64,000 nucleotides of DNA from positions 372,001-436,000 of the forward strand of contig CALNYZ010000018.1 of the NCBI GenBank assembly GCA_942490945.1, given 5' to 3'. This DNA is from CALNYZ01 sp942490945 (GTDB lineage Bacteria; Pseudomonadota; Gammaproteobacteria; UBA6429; Thiohalophilaceae). Position numbers and translations under genes: made by a program. The notes beneath the pieces were generated by a model. It was not told where the DNA came from. It did no database searches and worked only from the letters and a program-made list of their open reading frames with translations. Below are positions 26,262 to 34,682 of the stretch, in pieces (the stretch's first letter is position 1; the number at the start of each line of letters is the position of its first letter).

Positions 26262-28895
26262 TTAATGTAAACCGAACAGGTTCGCCTTGATGAGACGTGT
26301 CTCATTCATGTGAATTTCAAGAATATAATTACCGTCGGCAGCACCCGGGATGGGCAAATTCATTTCCATGTAGTGTTCGCCTGCAGGTCCGGCGACCGTG
26401 GCGGGATTCTGCGCGAGCATTTGCGTCCCTGTACCATTAAATATCTTGATTTGCATCTCATGTTGCTTGCTGGTGAAATTTTTATAGCTAAAGCCGATAT
26501 AGAATTTTTTACCGGGGGTAATTTTGTTTATTGTCGTCTGCGGCGTTTGCAAAGAAGTAATCCTTGTATTGCTGATACGTATTACCGGTATGGAAGGGAC
26601 AATATCTTTTAATTCAAAATCCAGTGCACGTCGTGACTTGATAACATCCGGACTTGTCTGGAAGTATAATTCCGCGGTTTTAAGCAACTTGTCGGCCTTG
26701 ACAAAATCATTACGCCTTATAGCCGTATTGGCTTTGTTGACATAACGCTGTTCAACCGTTTTGATGCCACGCTGTGCTGTCAGGTTTGCCGGATCCAGTT
26801 TGAGCACTCGTGAATAATATGCATAGGCGCTGGTTTGATCAGGTGTAAGCAGATTATCCTTATCGAGTTGTTCCTGTGCATACTTGAGCAGTGATTTGGT
26901 TTTGTTATTGGTCGAAATGATATGTTTGATATCATTCTGCAGGGCCAGCAATTCTGTTTTGTCACGTGTTGCACGAAGACCATAGGATATGGATTCCAGT
27001 GCAGCAAAATATTGTGCAGCAGCTTTTTGTTGTTTGGCCTTGTCTAGATATTGCTGATAGATTTTTTCCATGTGTCTGAGTGCTTCCGGGTGATCGTCGC
27101 GTATGGCAAGAATCTTGTGTAGCTGCTCCAGAGCATTGGCGCCGTCGGGTTTAACAAGCGCATTGGCGGCAAAATACACCCGCGCCTTGCCAAGATGTGT
27201 CTGAATACGTTGCGCCTGTTCGATACGCTTTTGCAACTCGCTATAGCGTGGCGTGGCGATGAAATTCGGGAAACTTGACTCAAGCACTCTTAACAGCTGC
27301 TGGGCACGATCAACGTTGTCACTATCGATGGCCGATTTAAATTCTTCAGCAAACCAGTTTCTGAGTTCAAGTAGTTTTGTTTTGGCTTGCTCATTTTGCG
27401 GATCGGTCGCGAGTTGCGTACGGTAATGTTCAGCCAATTCAGAAGCATTAGCCGGGCGTGCAGCCAGCCCCTGTTGCAATTGCGCGATCGGATCGTCAGT
27501 ACTGTTGTTACCGGAAGGCGTTGAAGAAGTCGCTGTCGGTTGACCATCAGTTTCTGAATCTGTATCTGTAACTTGCGCAGGTGTTGCGCTGTTTGTGTCT
27601 GTATAATCCTGTCCAGGTGCCGGTTTTGGTGATCGTACTGTCTGGACGGGAACAGTGTTTTCTTGTGCAGATTCAGAATCAATAATGGATTGGGCGTAGG
27701 GGTAGGCGGTCGTCTGCCAGTAGGTAAGTAAAAAGTCTTTATGGTAATACCCTGCACCCGTAAGCAGGATAAGCAATAAAAAAACCAGTAAGCGTCGACG
27801 TCGTCGTGTTAATGACTGAAAATCCTGGCTCTCGAGTATTTGTGTTGCTTTGCTAATTTGAGCATTGTATTGGTTATTGCCTGTCGTTTTGTTGCTACGA
27901 GTGCGCGGCATGTCGTCGGGAATGGATACCCGGTTATCGATTCGATTATCGTGTCCTTTATCATTTCGTGTCTCTATAACAGTTTCACTGTTACCCGTTG
28001 TATTGGCTTGTGTACCCAGTCCACGGTATGCTTTAATTTTCGCATCGACATAATCCAGCTCATGATCTGAAATTGCACTTAAAGCATCATATAATTCATG
28101 AGCAGTTTGATAACGATGTTGCGGATCTTTCGACATGGCTTTATTGACTATCGGCTGGAATATTTCCAGTCCTTTTGGCAGTGCCGGTGTGGGTTCTGAC
28201 AAATGTTTGATGCCGATAGCCACCAGCGAGGGTCCATCGAATGGCACAAAACCGGTTAAGGCCTGAAACAGCATCACACCCATACCGTAAATATCGGAGC
28301 GGTGATCAACCTTTAATCCCTTGGTTTGTTCCGGACTCATAAAGTAGGGCGTACCCAATACTTTACCGGTTTGCGTGAGCCCGCGTGTCACATCATTACT
28401 GCGCGCAATACCGAAGTCCGTCAATATCGCACGGCCATCTTCGTGCATCAACACGTTTTCAGGTTTTATGTCACGATGCACAAAGCCTTTTTTGCCGGCA
28501 TAGTCGAGTGCAATGGCAACTTCTTTAATGACTTGGATGCGTTGTTTACGTGACAGGTCATTACGCGCCTGGCTAAATGTTTTTCCCGACACGTATTCCA
28601 TGGCCATATAGTGGACATTTTGATGTACCCCGGCATCGAAAATCGTAATGATATTGGGGTGGTTGAGTTGACTGACAATGCGCGCTTCACGTAAGAACCG
28701 GTCAGTAAAATCGTCATCCGTATGGTCAGGTGCGAGCACCTTGAGTGCAACTTCACGACCAATACTTTCCTGAACCGCCAGGTAAACGACCGCACAGCCG
28801 CCTTTCCCCAGCACGTCCTTGATTCTGTAGCCAGGTATGGCGATTACAGAGGCGACCTGTGAGGCGGTGGTAGTTGGTTTCTTTTGTGTGGCCAT
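26262..28895 (-). CDS. Membrane-anchored Ser/Thr protein kinase with large extracytoplasmic C-terminal region
   Basis: An 877-residue Hanks-type kinase. The kinase domain (about 22-290) has the G-loop GKGGCAVV, Lys52 in VALKVL, HRD at 139-141, DFG at 159-161 and MSPEQ, so it looks active. A polar linker of about 80 residues leads to RRRRR and a membrane helix near 364-384. The C-terminal 490 residues lie outside the cytoplasm: a Ser/Thr/Pro-rich spacer, then helical TPR-like repeats (about 500-770) and a beta-rich terminal domain. The layout resembles PpkA/PknB-like sensors that bind a ligand or envelope component outside. The ATG at 28895 is preceded by GGAA. No phosphatase or type VI genes are adjacent; an FHA gene lies 31 kb away. 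Substrates are unknown. Confidence 0.92.
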   Translation of the reverse strand: MATQKKPTTTASQVASVIAIPGYRIKDVLGKGGCAVVYLAVQESIGREVALKVLAPDHTDDDFTDRFLREARIVSQLNHPNIITIFDAGVHQNVHYMAMEYVSGKTFSQARNDLSRKQRIQVIKEVAIALDYAGKKGFVHRDIKPENVLMHEDGRAILTDFGIARSNDVTRGLTQTGKVLGTPYFMSPEQTKGLKVDHRSDIYGMGVMLFQALTGFVPFDGPSLVAIGIKHLSEPTPALPKGLEIFQPIVNKAMSKDPQHRYQTAHELYDALSAISDHELDYVDAKIKAYRGLGTQANTTGNSETVIETRNDKGHDNRIDNRVSIPDDMPRTRSNKTTGNNQYNAQISKATQILESQDFQSLTRRRRRLLVFLLLILLTGAGYYHKDFLLTYWQTTAYPYAQSIIDSESAQENTVPVQTVRSPKPAPGQDYTDTNSATPAQVTDTDSETDGQPTATSSTPSGNNSTDDPIAQLQQGLAARPANASELAEHYRTQLATDPQNEQAKTKLLELRNWFAEEFKSAIDSDNVDRAQQLLRVLESSFPNFIATPRYSELQKRIEQAQRIQTHLGKARVYFAANALVKPDGANALEQLHKILAIRDDHPEALRHMEKIYQQYLDKAKQQKAAAQYFAALESISYGLRATRDKTELLALQNDIKHIISTNNKTKSLLKYAQEQLDKDNLLTPDQTSAYAYYSRVLKLDPANLTAQRGIKTVEQRYVNKANTAIRRNDFVKADKLLKTAELYFQTSPDVIKSRRALDFELKDIVPSIPVIRISNTRITSLQTPQTTINKITPGKKFYIGFSYKNFTSKQHEMQIKIFNGTGTQMLAQNPATVAGPAGEHYMEMNLPIPGAADGNYILEIHMNETRLIKANLFGLH

Positions 28896-29151
28896 AGATT
28901 CCGATGTCTTATAAATCAATAACTTATGGTGTATATGAGCGCAGCTTTTACCACACACTGTCGCGTAATCACTGTATCGACACCATACTTTATTTATAGA
29001 GCAAAAATTACATTAAATGTGACTGAGACACGGTTTGTTTATATTGCGGTGTGGAAATCTGTTAGCTATCTGATGATCGCGGAGACAATGATGTGTGCAT
29101 ATGCGCCAGTTTTCAAGCCCATACTACGCGTTTAAATGCAGTGATCAGATG

Positions 29152-29598
29152 TCAGTTGTCATCCAGTTCATCAACGTCCAGTTGTCCGGTAATGCGTCGC
29201 CGTATATGTGACCAGGTCAGACCTATCGCAAGCAACAAGCTCAGTACCAGCATGACAAGATAGGTAATAATTCTGGGTGAATCTGCCTTGAATATACCCC
29301 AATCCGTTAACATCCAGATCAGTGATGCAAACAAGGCAAGCGCCAGAATCATGCCAAAGAACCCCAGTGAATTGCGGGTGGCGCGTATGAAAATTGTCCA
29401 GCCGATGATCAATAACAAACCGACAAAAATTTTCACTGGCAATGAGTTCGCTGTCCCGGCCACAACCCAATGATAAAACGAGTAGCCTTCAGGATTGTAG
29501 GTGCCAAATACCAGTAACAGGGCAAAAAGCAGGCGTATGCTGAAACCCGTCCAGCTGATATCGTTGTTCATGGTATGTTTTGGCATGGTGTAACTCAT
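29152..29598 (-). CDS. Four-helix membrane protein, DUF6524-like
   Basis: A protein of about 148 residues, mostly hydrophobic, with four predicted membrane helices (SIRLLFALLLVFGTYNPEG, VKIFVGLLLIIGWTIFI, FGMILALALFASLIWML, IITYLVMLVLSLLLAIGL) and an acidic tail (DVDELDDN). The pattern FGTYNPEGYSFYHWV fits the DUF6524 family. Function is unknown. The start is unsettled: ATGs at 29598, 29586 and 29571 are all in frame without a clear ribosome binding site. The 256 bases between this gene and the kinase show nothing I can name. Confidence 0.72.
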   Translation of the reverse strand: MSYTMPKHTMNNDISWTGFSIRLLFALLLVFGTYNPEGYSFYHWVVAGTANSLPVKIFVGLLLIIGWTIFIRATRNSLGFFGMILALALFASLIWMLTDWGIFKADSPRIITYLVMLVLSLLLAIGLTWSHIRRRITGQLDVDELDDN

Positions 29599-29752
29599 AA
29601 TCAATTAATTTGCTCTGGATTGTGCCATTAATCACAGAATTACGTCCAGTTTTGTTCCATTTGATACAAATAGGCAGCAAATTTACTGTGAATTCAGTTG
29701 GTGCATGATTTAGAATACACCACTTAATTTATCTATATATTAAGGAATCATT

Positions 29753-30481
29753 GTGAAAATCAAATTATCCAGTTTATTGCATGGCATGGCGGGCTTGGCA
29801 CTTGCCGTTGTGCTTGTGACCCCGGGCTTTGCTGCAGACAAAAAATACACCACAGAAAAACAGAAATTCAGTTATGCGATTGGTATTCAGATTGGTAACA
29901 ACCTGAAGCGCCAGGGTGTGGATAATCTTGATAAAGCCGCACTGAGTCAGGCAATTATTGATGCTATGAAAGGCAATAAATTCAAGGTTTCCGTAGAAGA
30001 CATGAAGGCCGCTATTCAGTCATTCCAGCAAAAACTTGCTGCTGCAGAAAAGAAAAAATCGGAAACTGCAAAAGCTGCCGGTGATAAATTCCGCGCTGAA
30101 TATAAAAAGAAAAAAGGTGTAACCGAGCTGGCAAACGGCATTATGTATAAAGTGATCAAGTCAGCCAGCGGTCAGAAGCCAACCGTTAGCAACACAGTTT
30201 CAGTTAACTACAAGGGCTCGCTAACATCAGGCAAGGTTTTTGACAGTTCTTATGATCGTGGCAAACCGGTAACTTTTCCATTGGGTGGCGTTATCAAGGG
30301 TTGGCAGGAAGTGTTGCCGTTGATGAGCACAGGTGAAAAATGGGAAGTCGTTATTCCACCTGAATTAGGTTACGGTGAGCAAGGTGCAGGTTCTTCTATC
30401 GGTCCGAATGAAACATTGGTATTCGAAATCGAATTGCTTGAAATCAAAAAAGAAGAAACCAAAGCGCCAGAAACTAAATAA
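29753..30481 (+). CDS. Periplasmic FKBP-type peptidyl-prolyl isomerase (FkpA/Mip-like)
   Basis: A 242-residue exported prolyl isomerase. After the signal peptide (ending GFAA) comes an FKBP N-terminal dimerisation domain (KFSYAIGIQIGNNLKRQGVDN, about 30-110), a long Lys-rich helix, and the FKBP catalytic domain (about 140-235) with VSVNYKGSLTSGKVFDSSYDRG, GWQEVLPLM, and IPPELGYGEQGAG. This is the V-shaped FkpA/Mip layout used for folding envelope proteins. AAGGA lies 8 bases before a GTG start codon; the GTG is followed directly by the Lys-rich signal sequence. Confidence 0.94.
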   Translation: MKIKLSSLLHGMAGLALAVVLVTPGFAADKKYTTEKQKFSYAIGIQIGNNLKRQGVDNLDKAALSQAIIDAMKGNKFKVSVEDMKAAIQSFQQKLAAAEKKKSETAKAAGDKFRAEYKKKKGVTELANGIMYKVIKSASGQKPTVSNTVSVNYKGSLTSGKVFDSSYDRGKPVTFPLGGVIKGWQEVLPLMSTGEKWEVVIPPELGYGEQGAGSSIGPNETLVFEIELLEIKKEETKAPETK

Positions 30482-30550
30482 CAGAAAATAAATAACAGAG
30501 ATTAAATAACAACAAGTTTGGCAGACGGTTTAAAACGTTAATTAAGTACT

Positions 30551-31099
30551 GTGTTTAGAGAAAAACAAATAATCACAGATATTATTGAACCAATCGATGC
30601 TATACAACAGCAACGTGTTTGTGCCGTAACGGAAGATTTCGTTACTCGTGCAAACACGTTTTTTAATACCCGTTACAAAACACCTGCAATACTATTTGAC
30701 CTGACCGGACGTGCTGCGGGCATGTTCCGGGTAACAACAGGTCATGCTGAGATCCGTTACAACCCGTTTATTTTTGCCAAATATTTCGCAGACAATCTTG
30801 CCGAGACAATTCCGCATGAAGTTGCGCACTATATCGCATTCAAAATGAATCTGCGGCGTCGCATACTTCCGCACGGTAAAGAATGGAAAAAAGTGATGGC
30901 GGTGTTTGGTGTCGAGGCGAATCGCACTTGCCAGTATGACTTTAGTGGTGTGCCCGTGCGTCGGCAGCAACGTTTTCCCTATCGATGTTCCTGTACACAA
31001 TATGAATTTACCACGCGACGCCATAATCAGGTAATAAAGGGTAAGGGTTTTTATACCTGTCGACGCTGCGGTGATCTGATTCACCATACGCCATCCTGA
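30551..31099 (+). CDS. SprT-like metallopeptidase family protein
   Basis: A 182-residue zinc protein of the SprT family, related to eukaryotic Spartan, which acts on DNA-protein crosslinks; the role of bacterial SprT proteins is unclear. HEVAH at 89-93 is the metal and catalytic motif, and the C-terminus has a zinc-ribbon-like pair, YRCSCTQYEF and FYTCRRCGDLI. The start is a GTG at 30551 with a poor ribosome binding site. ychJ follows after 25 bases, so they may be cotranscribed. Confidence 0.9.
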   Translation: MFREKQIITDIIEPIDAIQQQRVCAVTEDFVTRANTFFNTRYKTPAILFDLTGRAAGMFRVTTGHAEIRYNPFIFAKYFADNLAETIPHEVAHYIAFKMNLRRRILPHGKEWKKVMAVFGVEANRTCQYDFSGVPVRRQQRFPYRCSCTQYEFTTRRHNQVIKGKGFYTCRRCGDLIHHTPS

Positions 31100-31124
31100 T
31101 ACATGCCAAGCAAATGCCAAACAA

Positions 31125-31517
31125 ATGCCAGTTAAGTGCCCCTGCGGTAGTGGTCTGGACTATTCAGATTGTTGCGAGTTACTGCATGCTGGTCTTGTGA
31201 ATGAATCTGTTTTTGCACAATCAGCCGAACAACTCATGCGTTCACGCTATACAGCTTATGCCTTCAATCTCGAAAATTATCTGTTACAGACCTGGCATCA
31301 TACAACGCGCCCGCCAACACTGGATTTGCTGCACGAACAAAAAGTAAACTGGCTTGGATTAAAAATTATCGGGACTGAGGCAGGTGATACACAAGATGTG
31401 ACTGGCAAGGTAGAATTTATCGCACGTTATAAAATTGCTGGCAAGGCGACCCGTTTGCATGAGATGAGTCGTTTTTTAAAAGAAGACAATCGCTGGTATT
31501 ATCTGGACGGTGAATAG
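31125..31517 (+). CDS. ychJ: YchJ-family protein with SEC-C-type zinc motif
   Basis: A 130-residue cytoplasmic protein of the YchJ/UPF0225 family. The N-terminal zinc motif is PVKCPCGSGLDYSDCC, then AEQLMRSRYTAYAF and the NTF2-like part with VEFIARYKIAGKATRLHEMSRFLKEDNRWYYLDG. E. coli YchJ also has a C-terminal SEC-C motif, which is missing here as in many shorter homologues. The biochemical role is not established. Two in-frame ATGCCA repeats lie just upstream, but the family start is MPVKCPCGSG. Confidence 0.9.
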   Translation: MPVKCPCGSGLDYSDCCELLHAGLVNESVFAQSAEQLMRSRYTAYAFNLENYLLQTWHHTTRPPTLDLLHEQKVNWLGLKIIGTEAGDTQDVTGKVEFIARYKIAGKATRLHEMSRFLKEDNRWYYLDGE

Positions 31518-31559
31518 TATCAATATACTTCGCATTAAATATTCCGGCCAGGTGTATTT

Positions 31560-32618
31560 TTAATTACCCTGTTTTTGTGACATCATGAACTGATACTTGC
31601 TGGTACGATAATTTTCATATTCATATAACAGTGTTGCGACTTCAACTGCCTGTGACGTCGGTAATACACTGGATGCACGAAAGGGTGCTACACCGGCGAA
31701 ATCTTCGGTGAAATCGACATACGCAATAATGCTTTTACCCGTGCCGGTAAAAATGCCTGATTCATTCATATCAAGCGAACCATTGGCAGCGATAACCACA
31801 CCGGTTGGGCCGTCATAAAATGACCAGAAAACTGGTGTATTGGTAGAATCCAGTACGATATAACTGCTGAACTGATTCAGACTTGCATCGGTAGCGGACT
31901 GGTTGCTGATGTTGGAAGTAAATTTCAGACTGTACACAGGGTCAGAATAAATTTTAAAGTCGGTTGGAATCAATACCGGATTGGTATCTGAAAAGCTCGT
32001 GTTACTGACATCGATCGATGCGATTTCAATACTGTTTACGTCATCATAGAATGTTGAGTTACCGGCATCACGGTGATTCGTCAATATATAACCTGACTCG
32101 CCAGCTTTCAGACAGGTATCGGTAGATACTGTCAGTGTGTTGGAGTTGGCAACGCTTCCGGTAATATAGTCAAAGTTATTGAAGTTGATTGTCTGGTCAT
32201 TACTGTTCTTAAAACTCACACCGGTTGCCTTGATAAAGCAATGCAAATTAACTGATATATTGGTTATTTTGATTATGACATTGATAAAGTCGTTGGTTGA
32301 CGTATGTGGTCGGGTGACATAGGCATAGCCAAGACTAAAGTCCGGGTTAGTCGAAATAATGGAGAGCGTTACCTGCTTGCGTAAATCGGAATTGTTATCT
32401 GCACCACTGCCGAGGTTTGCGCCTGAAATCTTCGCTGAATTATTTGTTAATCTGGAATAGCTGGTTGATTGAGTATAGGCAGGTGATGATGAGGACGTGC
32501 TGGACGCAGGTTGAGGATTGTTATTGTTCCCCGTTTGCGCGTCACCACTACCGCCTCCACCACAGGCAGCAACAATCAGGCAGCAGCAAGCCGCAATGAC
32601 TACAGATCGACTGGACAT
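31560..32618 (-). CDS. Lipoprotein of unknown function, Ser/Asn-rich N-terminus
   Basis: A protein of about 352 residues with a lipobox (VAAC followed by GGGG) and a low-complexity Asn/Pro/Ser stretch that likely serves as a tether. The rest is beta-rich with several polar strands (VTLSIISTNPDFSLGYAYV, FINVIIKITNISVNLHCF, YSLKFTSNISN, SYIVLDSTNTPVFWSFYDG), as in secreted immunoglobulin-like or surface proteins. I do not recognise a family. GGTGGGA precedes the ATG at 32618; GTG codons at 32630 and 32627 are also in frame. It is a single gene. Confidence 0.7.
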   Translation of the reverse strand: MSSRSVVIAACCCLIVAACGGGGSGDAQTGNNNNPQPASSTSSSSPAYTQSTSYSRLTNNSAKISGANLGSGADNNSDLRKQVTLSIISTNPDFSLGYAYVTRPHTSTNDFINVIIKITNISVNLHCFIKATGVSFKNSNDQTINFNNFDYITGSVANSNTLTVSTDTCLKAGESGYILTNHRDAGNSTFYDDVNSIEIASIDVSNTSFSDTNPVLIPTDFKIYSDPVYSLKFTSNISNQSATDASLNQFSSYIVLDSTNTPVFWSFYDGPTGVVIAANGSLDMNESGIFTGTGKSIIAYVDFTEDFAGVAPFRASSVLPTSQAVEVATLLYEYENYRTSKYQFMMSQKQGN

Positions 32619-32733
32619 TTTTCCCACCACACGTAAAAAAATATATTTATATAATTATTGGTGAGTATTATACCGGTCACATTGTGTTCACTCAACTCAT
32701 GAAACGGGTTGACAAACAGAATCGTGCAGGAAA

Positions 32734-33591
32734 TTATTCGCTGATGAAGGCGGCTTTTTTGGCAACCAGCCGATTATTCTGATAATCATGAACAGCTTGC
32801 CTTATTTCATTCATGTCGTTCATTACGAACGGACCATGTTGCACGACAGGTTCGTTGATGGGCTCGCCAGTCAATAATATAAATCGTGCACCCTGTTTCC
32901 CTGCAGAGATAACAATGTTATCACCCGGTGTTAACACGGCCAGTGATTTATTACTGATGTGTATGTTGTTAATAATAATGTCGCCTTCAAACACAGCAAC
33001 AAATACATTGTCGGTATCGGATACCGATGTCTGAAATTCCGTGTCGGCTTGCAGTTGTATATCAAGATACATGACATGCGTGTTGGGGTCTTTCACGGGC
33101 CCGAAAGTATTCTGGTAGTTTCCAACGATCACTTTAATCACGCTGGTATCAGATTCGATGACAGGAATAAAATCTTTGTTAAATTCCTGATATTCCGGAT
33201 CCGACATTTTCTGCGCTGCGGGCAGGTTAATCCACAACTGGAAACCACGCATCAAGCCTTGCTCCTGTTCCGGCATTTCGGAATGAATGACGCCACTGGC
33301 CGCTTTCATCCATTGAATACCACCTGATTTCAGGTGACCTTTATTGCCCATACTGTCTTCATGACGCATATTGCCGTCAAGCATATAAGTCAATGTTATA
33401 AAACCGCGATGCGGGTGCGGCGGAAAACCGGCAATATAATCATCCGCTGAGCTACTGGCAAAATGATCCAGCATTAAAAATGGGTCGAGATGTTTCAGTT
33501 GCGGCGTGCCGATGGTTCTATACACCGTTACGCCGGCGCCTTCGCTGACTTCCATGGCGGGGATGACTTGCTGGATTTTTCTTGTGCTCAT
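32734..33591 (-). CDS. Pirin family protein
   Basis: A 285-residue bicupin of the pirin family. The N-terminal cupin has the metal-binding set HPHRGFITLTYMLDGNMRHEDSMG and GIQWMKAASGVIHSE, where the His/His/His/Glu ligands are visible. The C-terminal cupin is shorter (FVAVFEGDIIINN, KSLAVLTPGDNIVISA). Some pirins act as quercetin dioxygenases and others as regulators; the sequence does not decide. The ATG at 33591 gives MSTRKIQQVIP, the usual start. It is divergent from the CDF transporter gene with 71 bases between start codons. Confidence 0.92.
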   Translation of the reverse strand: MSTRKIQQVIPAMEVSEGAGVTVYRTIGTPQLKHLDPFLMLDHFASSSADDYIAGFPPHPHRGFITLTYMLDGNMRHEDSMGNKGHLKSGGIQWMKAASGVIHSEMPEQEQGLMRGFQLWINLPAAQKMSDPEYQEFNKDFIPVIESDTSVIKVIVGNYQNTFGPVKDPNTHVMYLDIQLQADTEFQTSVSDTDNVFVAVFEGDIIINNIHISNKSLAVLTPGDNIVISAGKQGARFILLTGEPINEPVVQHGPFVMNDMNEIRQAVHDYQNNRLVAKKAAFISE

Positions 33592-33662
33592 GTTTGCATT
33601 GTTCCGGTGATTAGTGTGCAATGTATTCTATATATAAAGACCAAGCTTATGGAAATCAAGTC

Positions 33663-34592
33663 ATGGCAGGATCATCAAAGAAGGTAATATTTGCCGCGCT
33701 GATTGGCAATAGCCTGATAGCAATCACGAAATTTATTGCTGCCTTCACAACCAACAGTTCTGCCATGTTTTCAGAGGGTATTCATTCACTGGTGGATACC
33801 GGTAACCAGATTCTGTTGCTGTTTGGTATGAAAAGGGCAGCAAAACCTGCCGATGAAAAATTTCCGTTCGGCTACGGTAAAGAAATATATTTCTGGAGTT
33901 TTATAGTCGCGATACTGATCTTCGCCGTGGGCGCGGGCATTTCAATTTATGAGGGTATCCATAATATTCTCTACCCCGAGCCAATTAAAAATGCGATTGT
34001 TAACTATATTGTGCTTGCATTCGCAATTGTATTTGAGGGAGCAGCCTGGCTGTTTGCCTTGTCTGAATTTACCCGCGTGAAAGGCAAGTGGGGATACATA
34101 GAAGCCGTGCAACGTGGCAAGGATCCAACCTTGTTTGTGGTGTTGTTTGAAGATTCAGCAGCCATGCTCGGACTGGTTGTTGCATTACTTGGCGTCTGGT
34201 TAACCCAGGTGACCGGTATGTTGTGGTTTGATGGTGCGGCATCAATCATTATTGGCTTGATCCTGGGTGGTACGGCAGTCTGGCTGGCGTATGAAACAAA
34301 GGGTTTGCTGATCGGTGAAAGTGCAAATCTGAATGTTATCGCTGGTATACGACTTATCGTCACAGCCCATACCGAGGTTAAGCATGTCAATGAAGTGTTG
34401 ACCATGCATGTGGGCCCTGATTATGTACTATTGAACATGAGTATTGATTTTCGGGATGACATCCCGGTAAATCAATTGGAAAATGTTGTGCAGCATCTTA
34501 CGAGCGAGATCAAGCGGGCGTATCCGCAAGTTAAACGGGTGTTTCTTGAAGCAGAAGCAAAAAATAAATTCAAGCCAACTGGTGTAGCGTAA
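33663..34592 (+). CDS. Cation diffusion facilitator (CDF) family transporter
   Basis: A 309-residue inner-membrane protein with about six helices, of the CDF family that exports divalent metals (zinc, iron, cobalt, cadmium) by proton exchange. The first metal site is visible in MFSEGIHSLVDTGNQ, the second in VLFEDSAAMLGLVVAL. The C-terminal cytoplasmic domain (about 215-309) has the usual HVNEVLTMHVGPDYVLLNMSIDF fold. Metal specificity cannot be read. GGAA lies 8 bases before the ATG. It is the first gene of a same-strand series that includes soxB, but gaps of 90 bases on each side suggest separate promoters. Confidence 0.92.
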   Translation: MAGSSKKVIFAALIGNSLIAITKFIAAFTTNSSAMFSEGIHSLVDTGNQILLLFGMKRAAKPADEKFPFGYGKEIYFWSFIVAILIFAVGAGISIYEGIHNILYPEPIKNAIVNYIVLAFAIVFEGAAWLFALSEFTRVKGKWGYIEAVQRGKDPTLFVVLFEDSAAMLGLVVALLGVWLTQVTGMLWFDGAASIIIGLILGGTAVWLAYETKGLLIGESANLNVIAGIRLIVTAHTEVKHVNEVLTMHVGPDYVLLNMSIDFRDDIPVNQLENVVQHLTSEIKRAYPQVKRVFLEAEAKNKFKPTGVA

Positions 34593-34682
34593 CCTGAGCT
34601 GGCATGAGATGGGTACACAACCTACACTCAGAAATGATAATAACAATGATCATTCAATTGTAATGACGAGGGAAGTTAAGCG

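Noticed and set aside
34633..34656. Fur-box-like sequence (GATAAT followed by ATGATCATT) before the SLC13 gene.
   Set aside because: Only about 13 of 19 consensus positions agree, and AT-rich intergenic DNA gives such matches by chance.
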